From contig CALFIV010000170.1 in NCBI GenBank assembly GCA_937877295.1, positions 1 through 7,910 of the forward strand: a stretch of DNA of 7,910 nucleotides, in the 5' to 3' direction. Under the pieces are notes generated by a model that was given only the letters and a program-made list of their open reading frames with translations, was not told the origin of the DNA and made no database searches. Below are positions 1 through 6,243 of the stretch, piece by piece. Numbering within the stretch: the stretch's first letter is position 1; each line of letters begins with the position of its first letter. Made by a program: the position numbers and the translations under genes. This DNA comes from an uncultured Clostridia bacterium (GTDB taxonomy: Bacteria > Bacillota_A > Clostridia > Christensenellales > CAG-138).

Positions 1-629
1 CCGTCGCAGCCGTCGCTCTCCACGAGCTCGCGCTGACGCGTCTTGATGCCGATCGCGTTCATGATGATGATAAACAGACCGATGGTCAAAAATGCGCCGG
101 GTTCCTGATTGAAGATCGTTACGGCGTAATCCTCGGGGAAGACGCGGAAGCCGAACACCGTCCCGAGACCGATGAACTCACGCACGATACCGGTCAGCGT
201 CAGAGCGAGGGTGAAGCCGAGGCCCATGCCGATGCCGTCCATGACGGCGAGGCCGGGCGTGTGCTTGTTCGCGTATGCTTCCGCACGGCCGAGAATGATG
301 CAGTTGACGACGATCAGCGGGATGAAGAGGCCGAGCGCGTCATACACCGACGGAAGATATGCCTGAATCAGCAGCTTCACAACGGTGACGAGCGAAGCGA
401 CGATGACGATGTAGGCAGGGAGACGAACCTGATCGGGGATGACGTTGCGCATCACGGAGATCAGGAAGTTGGAAAGCACGAGGACCGCCATGGTCGACAG
501 TCCCATGCTGATGCCGTTGATGGCGTAGGCCGACAGCGCGAGCGTCGGGCACATGCCGAGCATCAGAACGAGCGTCGGGTTTTCCTTGATGACGCCGTTG
601 TAGATCCGTTCGAGATACTTGTTTTTCAT
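1..629 (-). CDS. rnfE: Rnf electron transport complex subunit RnfE (3' end off window)
   Basis: RnfE is an integral membrane subunit of the Rnf ferredoxin:NAD+ oxidoreductase; with RnfA it is known to form a pseudo-symmetric membrane core that ligates an iron-sulfur cluster through conserved cysteines. About 209 residues are readable before the window edge, close to full length for the family (roughly 200-230). The N-terminus has the family signature ENPTLVLMLGMCPTLALSAYA (shown here only as residues 16-35 region), with Cys27 in MCPTLA and Cys110 in VVNCIILGRAEA, the likely cluster ligands. Several hydrophobic helices follow, and GMGLGFTLALTLTGIVREF is typical. The ATG is one base after the rnfG stop (TGA-T-ATG), with GGAGGGAGG at 638-646 inside the end of rnfG, so translation is coupled. 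No stop codon lies in the window. NqrD of the Na+-NQR is the paralogous alternative, but the rnfCDG context decides. Confidence 0.95.
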   Translation of the reverse strand, partial: MKNKYLERIYNGVIKENPTLVLMLGMCPTLALSAYAINGISMGLSTMAVLVLSNFLISVMRNVIPDQVRLPAYIVIVASLVTVVKLLIQAYLPSVYDALGLFIPLIVVNCIILGRAEAYANKHTPGLAVMDGIGMGLGFTLALTLTGIVREFIGLGTVFGFRVFPEDYAVTIFNQEPGAFLTIGLFIIIMNAIGIKTRQRELVESDGCD

Positions 630-630
630 A

Positions 631-1254
631 TCAGTTGCCTCCCTCCATGATCACATTCCGGAAGAAGTCGAGACCCGCGTTGACCGCGAAGAGAACGGCT
701 TTTGAGGTCACGGTCGCGCCGGAGATGGCGTCGATTCCTTCTTCGCCGCTGCCGTTGAGCACAAAGGCGTCGACGGCATGACCGTTGAACTGATCCTTGA
801 ATGCCGCGTCGTCGGCCTTCGAGCCCTTGCCGGGCGTTTCGTTCAGCTCGGTGAAGGAGATCTTCAGAACCGTTCCGTCGGGCGCGACGCCGAGCGCCAG
901 CTTCAGCGGCGGATTATAGGCGTTGCCGTTGGTGATGGAGAAAACATATCCCACCACATTGCCGTTTGCGTCGACTGCCGCGTAAGCTTCGTCGATCGTG
1001 GTACTGCCGAACGTGCCGTCCGCATATGCGCTGCCCTGCGAAGCGATCGCCGCATTTGCGGCGTCGATGTCGACAAAGTCCGCAGCCGCTTCGCAGACCG
1101 CCTTATAGGCCGCGCGCTTTTTGGCAAGCTCGTTCGCCTCGATCGGGTCTTTCGTGACCGTGTATACGGTGGAGAGCGCTACGCCCGCGATCAGCGTGAT
1201 CAGCGCCAGCGTCAGGACGGGCTTCACGAAATTCTTATAGAACGTTGAATTCAC
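631..1254 (-). CDS. rnfG: Rnf complex FMN-binding subunit RnfG
   Basis: RnfG is a single-span membrane subunit whose extracytoplasmic FMN domain relays electrons in the Rnf complex. The 207-residue product has one N-terminal membrane helix (about residues 9-34), then a soluble FMN_bind domain. The covalent flavinylation motif is intact: IDAISGAT, with Thr181 as the expected FMN-phosphodiester site added by an ApbE-type flavin transferase (none is seen in this window). The family motif LNETPGKGSK is at 137-146. The start is GTG, supported by AAAGGAGG at 1262-1269 with a 7-base spacer; no better start lies upstream. The gene begins 2 bases after the rnfD stop and ends 1 base before rnfE, so it is cotranscribed. 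The middle region (about 60-95) is Ala-rich and poorly characteristic. Length and layout are normal for clostridial RnfG. Confidence 0.95.
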   Translation of the reverse strand: MNSTFYKNFVKPVLTLALITLIAGVALSTVYTVTKDPIEANELAKKRAAYKAVCEAAADFVDIDAANAAIASQGSAYADGTFGSTTIDEAYAAVDANGNVVGYVFSITNGNAYNPPLKLALGVAPDGTVLKISFTELNETPGKGSKADDAAFKDQFNGHAVDAFVLNGSGEEGIDAISGATVTSKAVLFAVNAGLDFFRNVIMEGGN

Positions 1255-1256
1255 GG

Positions 1257-2222
1257 TCAGGCCTCCTTTCGTGCGCCGCCCCTGCGGTACGCGTAGGGCT
1301 TCGGAACGATATACAGGTCGATCAGCGGGGTTACGAGGTTCGCAATGATGATCGAGTAGCTGAAGGAATCCGTGCCCTTACCGTAGATGCGGAACAGTGC
1401 GCCGAGAACGCCGATCAGACAGCCGTAAACGAACTGGCCGAGACGGCTGACCGGGGATGTGGTGTAGTCGGTCGCCATGAAGAACGCGCCCATGACCACA
1501 CCGCCGCTGCACAGATGCGCCGCAAGATAGCCCGGGTCAAATCCGTGTCCGCCGAACAGCGCGAGGCACAGCGTAAAGCCGGCGAGCACCGAGAAGCAGA
1601 TCTCGCCGTGGATGACGTCGAGTCCCCACAGCACGAGACCGCCGATCAGCAGCGCGACGATCGAGCTGCCGATGACGCCGCTTGCCGTACCGAGGAACAT
1701 GTCGGTGATGTTGACCATGCCCTTCAGCTCCGTCATCACGTAGATGGGGGTCGGAGAGGAAACGCCGTCCACCATGGGCGGGAAGTTCGTCATAGAATTG
1801 AGGAACGAAATGGAAAGGAAGCACCGTGCCGCAAGCGCGGGGTTGATGAAGTTTTTGCCCAAGCCCCCGAACAGGCATTTCACGACGAGAATCGCAAACA
1901 CCGAGCCGATGACCGGCAGAATAATCGGCGTTTCCGGCGCGAGGCACAGCGCGAGCAGCAGACCGGTGACGGCTGCGCTGCCGTCCCAGATCGTGATCTT
2001 GCGCTTTGTGGCAAGACAGAACAGCAGCTCGGTCACAACGGCAGAGCCGACGGATGCGAGCACGACCCACAGTGCGTTGAGACTGTGGTATTTGACGGCG
2101 TTGACGACAATGCCGATGATCGTCGTGGGCATCAACGCCAGAATGACGATCATCATGATGATCGGCGTCGTCCAGCGGTCGCGAATGTGCGGACCGGCGG
2201 AAAGATTCAAAGGCTGACTCAT
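1257..2222 (-). CDS. rnfD: Rnf complex membrane subunit RnfD
   Basis: RnfD is a polytopic membrane flavoprotein (RnfD/NqrB family) thought to be central to coupling electron flow to Na+ or H+ transport. The 321-residue product starts MSQPLNLSAGPHIRDRWTTP, the usual short cytoplasmic lead (S.GPH), then shows about ten hydrophobic segments. Family motifs include GLGKNFINPALAAR (120-133), FFMATDYTTSP (247-257) and SYSIIIANLVTPLID near the C-terminus. The flavinylation site should be Thr158 in DGVSSPTPI; here the residue before Thr is Pro where Ala is usual, so covalent FMN attachment is likely but not assured. The ATG overlaps the rnfC stop (ATGA), with GGAGGG at 2228-2233 and a 5-base spacer, giving translational coupling. 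The rnfG start follows within 2 bases of the stop. Confidence 0.95.
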   Translation of the reverse strand: MSQPLNLSAGPHIRDRWTTPIIMMIVILALMPTTIIGIVVNAVKYHSLNALWVVLASVGSAVVTELLFCLATKRKITIWDGSAAVTGLLLALCLAPETPIILPVIGSVFAILVVKCLFGGLGKNFINPALAARCFLSISFLNSMTNFPPMVDGVSSPTPIYVMTELKGMVNITDMFLGTASGVIGSSIVALLIGGLVLWGLDVIHGEICFSVLAGFTLCLALFGGHGFDPGYLAAHLCSGGVVMGAFFMATDYTTSPVSRLGQFVYGCLIGVLGALFRIYGKGTDSFSYSIIIANLVTPLIDLYIVPKPYAYRRGGARKEA

Positions 2223-3571
2223 TTATTCCCTCCTGCCTGCGCAGCACGCTTGCGCGCCATAATCTCTGCCTTGACTTGCTTGAACGTCTGGGTCAGCGGA
2301 CGCTTTGCCGGACAGATGTAGGTGCAGGAACCGCAGGAGATGCAGTCGAGACCGTAGAGCTTTTTCTCGTAGCGCTCATAGTCGCCGGCGTCCGCAGCGT
2401 CCGCCATCATCTGCGGCATCAGCCCGTTGGGACAGACCGTGGTGCAGCGCCCGCAGTGCAGGCAAGCCGTCATTCTTTTGTCGGCTGCTTCCACACCGTC
2501 TTCGCAGAGCACCGTAATGCCGTTGGTCGTCTTGGTGATCGGGACGTCGGTCGAACCGACCGCAATGCCCATCATCGGACCGCCGGAGATGATCTTTTTC
2601 GCTTCGACGCCTTCCTTGATGCCGCCCGCGGCTTCGATGAGCTCCTGGAAGCTTGTTCCGTCGCGCGCGATGAAGTTGGAAGGCTCTCGGATCGCCTCGC
2701 CGGTGACCGTCAAAACGTGGCGGAACAGCGGTTCACGATAGAGCACCGCGCGGCCGATTGCGTAGATCGTGCCGACGTTGTCCACGATGCAGCCTACGTC
2801 CGCGGGCAGCATGGTGATCGGGTAATCGACGCCTGCGATGACCTTGATCAGACTGCGCTCACCGCCCTGCGGGTACTTGGTGCGAAGCCCCAGCACACGG
2901 ATGCGGCTGTGTCCTTCGGCGGCCCGCTGCATGGCGGCGATCGCCTCATGCTTGTTGTTTTCGATCGCGATCACGCTTTCGGCGTTCGGGAAGAGGCGGA
3001 GTACGATCTCCATGCCCTCGACAATCTCCTTTGCGCTGCCGCGCATGAGCTGATCGTTGCAGGTCAGGTACGGTTCGCATTCCGCGCCGTTGGCGATTAG
3101 GTACTTGATGCCGAGCGGCGATTTGGGCGCGAGCTTGACATGCGTCGGGAAGCCCGCACCGCCGAGGCCGATGATGCCGGCGTCCTTCACGCGCTTCAGG
3201 ATCTCTTCGTTGGTGATCGCCGAGATGTCCTCACGCGTGCCGAATGTGCCCGATTCGGTGTACTTGCCGTCGTTCTCCACGACGATGCATTCCTGCATTG
3301 CGCCGGAGATGGTGCGGCGCTTTTCGACCGCTTTCACCGTGCCCGAACAGGAACAGATCACGTTTGCCGAGACAAAGCCGTCCGCTTCCGCAATGCAATG
3401 TCCGACCAGCACCATATCGCCTTTTTTGACGACGGCCTTCGCCGGCTTTCCAATGTGCTGTGCAAGCGGAAATACCATGTCTCCCTTTGCGTCAAAGACG
3501 CGCAGCGCCGCTTCCCGACTGAGCTCTTTTTTGTCCTTCGGGTGCACGCCGCCGCGGAACGTGTCTTTCAC
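2219..3571 (-). CDS. rnfC: Rnf complex NADH/ferredoxin-side subunit RnfC
   Basis: RnfC is the peripheral cytoplasmic subunit that carries the NAD(H)/FMN site and two [4Fe-4S] clusters, related to the 51-kDa (NuoF-like) subunit of complex I. From the GTG chosen here the protein has 450 residues, normal for the family, and opens with the conserved KDTFRGGVHP. The nucleotide/flavin region has GLGGAGFP (135-142), NGAECEPY (161-168) and KYPQGGER (232-239). Two ferredoxin-like motifs follow: CLHCGRCTTVCP (Cys 370, 373, 376, 380) and CISCGSCTYICP (Cys 410, 413, 416, 420). All eight ligands are present. The start is set by AAGGGGGG at 3580-3587 with an 8-base spacer; an in-frame ATG at 3646 would add 25 atypical residues, lies in a hairpin and lacks a good ribosome site. 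It is the first gene of the operon, and its stop overlaps the rnfD start. Confidence 0.95.
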   Translation of the reverse strand: MKDTFRGGVHPKDKKELSREAALRVFDAKGDMVFPLAQHIGKPAKAVVKKGDMVLVGHCIAEADGFVSANVICSCSGTVKAVEKRRTISGAMQECIVVENDGKYTESGTFGTREDISAITNEEILKRVKDAGIIGLGGAGFPTHVKLAPKSPLGIKYLIANGAECEPYLTCNDQLMRGSAKEIVEGMEIVLRLFPNAESVIAIENNKHEAIAAMQRAAEGHSRIRVLGLRTKYPQGGERSLIKVIAGVDYPITMLPADVGCIVDNVGTIYAIGRAVLYREPLFRHVLTVTGEAIREPSNFIARDGTSFQELIEAAGGIKEGVEAKKIISGGPMMGIAVGSTDVPITKTTNGITVLCEDGVEAADKRMTACLHCGRCTTVCPNGLMPQMMADAADAGDYERYEKKLYGLDCISCGSCTYICPAKRPLTQTFKQVKAEIMARKRAAQAGGNK

Positions 3572-3579
3572 GATTGAAT

Positions 3580-3587
3580 CCCCCCTT
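3580..3587 (-). promoter_or_regulatory. rnfC: Ribosome binding site deciding the rnfC start
   Basis: On the minus strand AAGGGGGG stands 8 bases before GTG (3571-3569). It favours the 450-residue form of RnfC over the longer in-frame form starting at the ATG at 3646, whose upstream sequence has only a weak TTAGG match. Confidence 0.7.
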
Positions 3588-3598
3588 AACAGTCTTTT

Positions 3599-3645
3599 TG
3601 TCCGTTTTTGTTTCGCGTCGTGAACCGCGAAAGACAATACGGACA
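3599..3645 (-). promoter_or_regulatory. Structured 5' leader of the rnf operon (two stacked stems)
   Basis: Two nested perfect inverted repeats lie in the rnf leader. The outer stem is TGTCCGT/ACGGACA (3639-3645 with 3599-3605), and the inner stem is TTTCGCG/CGCGAAA (3626-3632 with 3611-3617) with an 8-base loop, separated by a small internal loop. No T-run follows on either strand, so it does not look like an intrinsic terminator. If the promoter proposed at 3664-3692 is used, this hairpin would sit almost at the 5' end of the mRNA, where it could stabilise the transcript or modulate access to the rnfC start. The function is inferred; the pairing is directly visible. Confidence 0.5.
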
Positions 3646-3663
3646 TGTATATACCTAATGTAT

Positions 3664-3692
3664 AGATTAACAGAGAAATGCAAATTTGTAAA
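3664..3692 (-). promoter_or_regulatory. Possible rnf operon promoter
   Basis: On the minus strand TTTACA (3687-3692) is followed after 17 bases by TAATCT (3664-3669). The -35 box is good but the -10 match is weak. A TATACA at 3659-3664 is a second -10 candidate, with poor spacing. The stretch is AT-rich compared with the surrounding genes, which fits a promoter region, but the exact site is uncertain. Confidence 0.35.
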
Positions 3693-3695
3693 CAT

Positions 3696-3713
3696 GAAAA
3701 AACGTGTTTTTTC
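3696..3713. repeat. Perfect palindrome upstream of rnf
   Basis: GAAAAAAC and GTTTTTTC form perfect 8-base arms around a central GT. It lies directly upstream of the candidate rnf -35 box and about 17 bases upstream of the SRAP -35 box, so it could be an operator or A-tract activator site shared by the divergent genes. I do not recognise it as a Rex, Fur or LexA site. Confidence 0.45.
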
Positions 3714-3729
3714 GCGTTTCACAGGACTC

Positions 3730-3758
3730 TTGTCAGAAACAGCGGATTCGTTTATAAT
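3730..3758 (+). promoter_or_regulatory. Sigma-A type promoter of the SRAP gene
   Basis: TTGTCA (3730-3735), a 17-base spacer and a perfect TATAAT (3753-3758). Transcription would start near 3765, giving a leader of about 25 bases to the ATG at 3790, with GGAG at 3777-3780 as the ribosome site. No LexA-type palindrome is seen around it. Confidence 0.8.
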
Positions 3759-3789
3759 AAGATACACAGTTTCAGCGGAGCGCAGACCT

Positions 3790-4395
3790 ATGTGCGGACG
3801 GTATTACATCGATGAAGAGATCAAGGACGCGCGCCTTCAAGAGCAGATCGACGAGGCGGCGCGCATTGCTGCGCGCATGGACGTGCCGATCAGGGTCTCG
3901 GGAGAGATCCGTCCGTTTGACGTCGCGCCGGTGATCGCGCCGTCCGCGCTCAACCGCCGCATCGGCGCGTTCCCGATGCAATGGGGCTTTCATCATCCCA
4001 CCAAGGGGATGCCCGTGTTCAATACGCGCAGCGAAACGGTGCAGGAAAAGCAGCTCTTTGTCACAAGCGTAGACGAGCGGCGCTGCCTGATCCCGGCTTC
4101 GTGCTATTTTGAATGGAAGAAGCTCGATGGCAATCATAAGGAAAAATACGCCTTTTATGCAGAAAACCGTGAGCCGCTCTATCTTGCGGGACTCTATATC
4201 CGCACGTCGGACGCGCACCGTCTGCCGTGCTGCTCCATTCTGACGCAGAACGCGCATCCGGAGATCAAAGGCATCCACGAGCGCATGCCGGTCATCGTTC
4301 CGTACAGCCGCGCGGAGGAATGGCTTTCGCCGGATACGGATCTGCTGGACATGCTGCACAATCTGCACGTCGGCGTCGTACCGGAGCGCGCATAG
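3790..4395 (+). CDS. SRAP domain protein (SOS response-associated peptidase, YedK/HMCES family)
   Basis: SRAP proteins shield abasic sites in single-stranded DNA by forming a thiazolidine crosslink through Cys2, and reverse it or act as a protease-like self-processing fold. The product is 201 residues (family about 200-230). It starts MCGRYYI, placing catalytic Cys2 after removal of the initiator Met. Other conserved elements are QWGF (64-67), the asparagine motif NTRSET (Asn78), PASCYFEWKK with Glu108, and HERMPVIV with His163, matching the known Cys/Asn/Glu/His active site. The start at 3790 is fixed by the need for Cys at position 2 and by GGAG at 3777-3780; the reading frame is open further upstream, but that region contains the promoter. 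It is transcribed divergently from rnf and appears monocistronic. Biochemical role is inferred from family membership; no SOS box is seen, so damage induction is not supported. Confidence 0.93.
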   Translation: MCGRYYIDEEIKDARLQEQIDEAARIAARMDVPIRVSGEIRPFDVAPVIAPSALNRRIGAFPMQWGFHHPTKGMPVFNTRSETVQEKQLFVTSVDERRCLIPASCYFEWKKLDGNHKEKYAFYAENREPLYLAGLYIRTSDAHRLPCCSILTQNAHPEIKGIHERMPVIVPYSRAEEWLSPDTDLLDMLHNLHVGVVPERA

Positions 4396-4426
4396 CGGAT
4401 TCCGGATTGTCAAGCGGCGGAATCTG
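4396..4426. repeat. Inverted repeat around the -35 box of the DUF2156 gene
   Basis: CGGATTCCG (4396-4404) and CGGAATCTG (4418-4426) can pair over nine positions, one of them a G-U pair, with a 13-base loop; the core GATTCCG/CGGAATC is perfect. It starts immediately after the SRAP stop codon. The TTGTCA -35 box of the next gene lies inside the loop. No T-run follows, so it is a poor intrinsic terminator; it may be an operator or a stabilising 3' hairpin. Confidence 0.45.
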
Positions 4427-4435
4427 TGATACAAT
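4407..4435 (+). promoter_or_regulatory. Sigma-A type promoter of the DUF2156 gene
   Basis: TTGTCA (4407-4412), a 17-base spacer and TACAAT (4430-4435). The predicted start near 4442 leaves a leader of about 34 bases before the ATG at 4476. The -35 box is the same hexamer as that of the SRAP gene, and the gene is therefore probably transcribed independently. Confidence 0.75.
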
Positions 4436-4475
4436 ATTGCAGACAGAAGCCCGCACAGCGGATGAGACAGGAAAT

Positions 4476-5357
4476 ATGCATTTCACACGGTTACAATTGG
4501 AAGACATCGAAACGGTCCGGCCGTTTTTTGACGGAATCAACCCCAAAACATGCGACTACACGATCGGAACGATCATGATGTGGCGCGATTACTTCAACGT
4601 CGAGTATGCGATCGAGGACGGCATGCTTTTCTCGCGCATGCACACGACGGAAGGCGAGTACTATTACAATCTGCCGGTCGGAAACGGCACGGTTCTGACG
4701 CAGGACCTCTATGCACGCATGGGCGACGGCGCGGAAACGCTGCGGTTTTCCGTGATCCCGGAGCACCTGCTCGAAGCCTTACAGGCCGGTAATCATGTGC
4801 GCTCGGTGACGGAGCAGACCGATTTCGGCGATTATATCTACGACGCGCAAGCGCTGCGCAGCTTTGCCGGCAAGAAATACGGCGGCCAGCGCAACCACGT
4901 GCATCAGTTTGAGAAGGGCGCGGCTTCGTGGTCGTTCGAGCCGATCACAGGGGAGAATATCCCGGCGGTCCGAGCGTTCTTTGTGGAGCAGTATCTGGCG
5001 GCAGCCGCGCACGGTTCATACGAAGAGGAAGAGAACCGCAAGGTTCTGGAGGTGCTCGATCGCTTCGACGAATACGGCATGTTCGGCGGCGCGCTGTTTC
5101 TGGACGGCAGGGTCGTCGGCTTCTCGATCAACGAGATCTGCGGCGACATGCTGTTCACGCACATCGAAAAAGCGGACAAGACGGTACACGGCGCGTATCA
5201 GATGGTCGTGCAGCAGTCGGCGCAGCGGTTTGCGCCCGATCGCATCGCCTTCATCAACCGCGAGGAGGACATGGGCGATCCGGGGCTGAGGGCGTCCAAG
5301 CAGTCCTACCATCCGACCGCCGTCATCCCAAAATACATCGTGGAGCTTACCCGATAA
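4476..5357 (+). CDS. DUF2156 protein, phosphatidylglycerol lysyltransferase C-terminal-like (GNAT-type fold)
   Basis: The 293-residue product belongs to the stand-alone DUF2156 family found widely in Clostridia, related to the catalytic domain of MprF-type aminoacyl-phosphatidylglycerol synthases and carrying tandem GNAT-like folds. Visible hallmarks are FGDYIYDAQALRSFAGKKY (117-135), followed by GGQRNHVHQF, which matches the family's D.LA.L.GKKY..KRN pattern, and the C-terminal NREEDMGDPGLRASKQSYHP (261-280), followed by an IPKY motif. No membrane helices or signal peptide are present, so unlike MprF it would be cytosolic; the true substrate is unknown and lysyl-lipid synthesis should not be assumed. 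The ATG at 4476 follows an AGGA only 3 bases away, a short spacing, but no better start exists before the first conserved residues. It has its own promoter and a likely terminator about 30 bases after the stop. Confidence 0.9.
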   Translation: MHFTRLQLEDIETVRPFFDGINPKTCDYTIGTIMMWRDYFNVEYAIEDGMLFSRMHTTEGEYYYNLPVGNGTVLTQDLYARMGDGAETLRFSVIPEHLLEALQAGNHVRSVTEQTDFGDYIYDAQALRSFAGKKYGGQRNHVHQFEKGAASWSFEPITGENIPAVRAFFVEQYLAAAAHGSYEEEENRKVLEVLDRFDEYGMFGGALFLDGRVVGFSINEICGDMLFTHIEKADKTVHGAYQMVVQQSAQRFAPDRIAFINREEDMGDPGLRASKQSYHPTAVIPKYIVELTR

Positions 5358-5386
5358 GCGAATCCATCGGAAAGAATTGCGTCTGC

Positions 5387-5407
5387 CGTCCGTCCGGCGG
5401 GCGTTTT
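5387..5407 (+). terminator. Candidate intrinsic terminator after the DUF2156 gene
   Basis: CGTCCG (5387-5392) pairs with CGGGCG (5398-5403) over six positions including one G-U, with a 5-base loop, followed by TTTT (5404-5407) and after ACG by TTT. The stem is short and the T-run broken, so it is a modest terminator, but the position about 30 bases after the stop is right. Confidence 0.45.
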
Positions 5408-5503
5408 ACGTTTGCTTGCGGCAGCGATGCAAGGACACACGGTCAAGCAAAGGGAAAGCTCGCCTTCCGAACCTGTCATAAAACGTAAATTTCGTTGAAA
5501 TTT
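5405..5503. repeat. Cluster of overlapping inverted repeats in the intergenic gap
   Basis: The gap 5358-5645 contains no convincing gene. It holds TTTACGTTT (5405-5413) matched by AAACGTAAA (5481-5489); TTTGCTTG (5411-5418) matched by CAAGCAAA (5444-5451); CTTGC (5415-5419) matched by GCAAG (5429-5433); and AAATTTC-GTT-GAAATTT (5487-5503). The first three overlap and could not all pair at once. The rest of the gap becomes AT-rich from about 5475 to 5590, which may contain the promoter of the next reading frame (TATAAC at 5570 or TATAAA at 5584), but I see no good -35 box. Confidence 0.4.
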
Positions 5504-5645
5504 TGTATCTTTTCAAGGATTTCTCCATGTTTTATCTCCCGGAATATGGGCAATCCGAAACGAGGAGAATATAACATAATCAGTATAAATGGGCATGGCT
5601 CGGCTTGTTTTCGACGCCGGCCGAACCCATAGGGGAGAGGATACC

Positions 5646-6191
5646 ATGAAACACGGATCATATCGAACAGCAATGCACGTTCTGGCTTTTGCGATCGCGC
5701 TGTTCATGCTGCTCGCAATTCCCGGGCGCGTGACCCTTGCGGATGATGAGCAGCCGCAGGCAGCCGAAGGTGTTATTTACCAGGACTTCGCCGACGATCC
5801 GGAACCATACATACTGGACATTGCGCCGCACATCGTTTCGGCGTCCATCGGCGTTGACTTCGGCGGCACAAAGTCGGCACACGCTTTCGTGTGCGTCGGT
5901 TTCACGGCCGGATATAAAAGCGTCGTCGTCCTGGACGAATACTACCACGACAATGTGAAGGACGGGCGTCTATCACCGGCGCAGCTTGACGAGGCGTTTG
6001 TGGCGTTCGTGCGGGAGCAGAAAAGCAAATACCAAATAACCGGAATCTACTGCGACAGCGCAGAACAGACGCTTATTCAAGGTTTCCAAATTGCGGCACT
6101 CAAAGCGCGTATCAGCGCTCCGATATGCAACGCCATAAAAGGCGAAATAAACGAGCGCATTGCGTTCTACAACTCGGACTTGACCTTGTAG
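5646..6191 (+). pseudogene. Signal peptide fused to a truncated phage terminase large-subunit nuclease domain
   Basis: The 181-residue reading frame is a chimera. Residues 1-32 look like a Sec signal peptide: MKHGSYRT, a hydrophobic core (about 11-25) and a cleavage-like region ending TLADDEQ. From about residue 39 the sequence is that of the C-terminal nuclease domain of PBSX-type terminase large subunits: AAEGVIYQDF, then GVDFGGTKSAHAF with the first metal-binding Asp71, VVLDEYYHD, and IYCDSAEQTLI with the second Asp137. The ATPase half is missing, and the frame stops before the third catalytic Asp motif, so it should be inactive. Packaging function would in any case be cytoplasmic. A strong AGGGGAGAGG (5631-5640) precedes the ATG, so it may still be translated. 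The ribosome site and leader probably belonged to a secreted protein gene that was joined to prophage DNA. No other phage genes are seen nearby. Confidence 0.75.
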
Positions 6192-6243
6192 AGGTTTCCG
6201 CACACGAAGGCGCGCGGCCGGAACACGCCGTTTGGCAGGAAAT
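6182..6243 (+). pseudogene. Possible frameshifted continuation of the terminase fragment
   Basis: In the +2 frame relative to the preceding reading frame, codons from 6182 read DLVEVSAHEGARPEHAVWQE. The AVWQE ending resembles the ..T.EAL..AVWD/QE segment that follows the nuclease motifs in terminases of this type. This suggests one small indel just before the stop at 6189-6191 ended the gene. The similarity ends at about 6243, where the AT-rich segment begins. The match is short and comes from family memory, so it is weak. Confidence 0.35.

Noticed and set aside
1245..2321. Long plus-strand open frame opposite rnfD, and similar ones at 778-1248 and 2276-3100
   Set aside because: Arg/His/Asp-rich translations typical of antisense frames over GC-rich genes; rnfC, rnfD and rnfG are unmistakable on the other strand.
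3572..3646. Longer RnfC beginning at ATG 3646
   Set aside because: The extra 25 residues are not RnfC-like, lie in the leader hairpin and have a poor ribosome site, while GTG at 3571 has AAGGGGGG well placed.
3667..3672. Rex-type redox operator upstream of rnf
   Set aside because: Only one TGTTAA half-site is present; the matching second half is missing.
3574..3789. In-frame upstream extension of the SRAP protein
   Set aside because: It would bury catalytic Cys2 and run through the promoter and the rnf leader.
3660..3789. LexA/SOS box upstream of the SRAP gene
   Set aside because: No CGAAC-N4-GTTCG-like or similar palindrome was found, so SOS control is not claimed.
5476..5707. Small minus-strand frames in the intergenic gap
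   Set aside because: No ribosome site or recognisable motif, and they overlap the plus-strand signal-peptide start.
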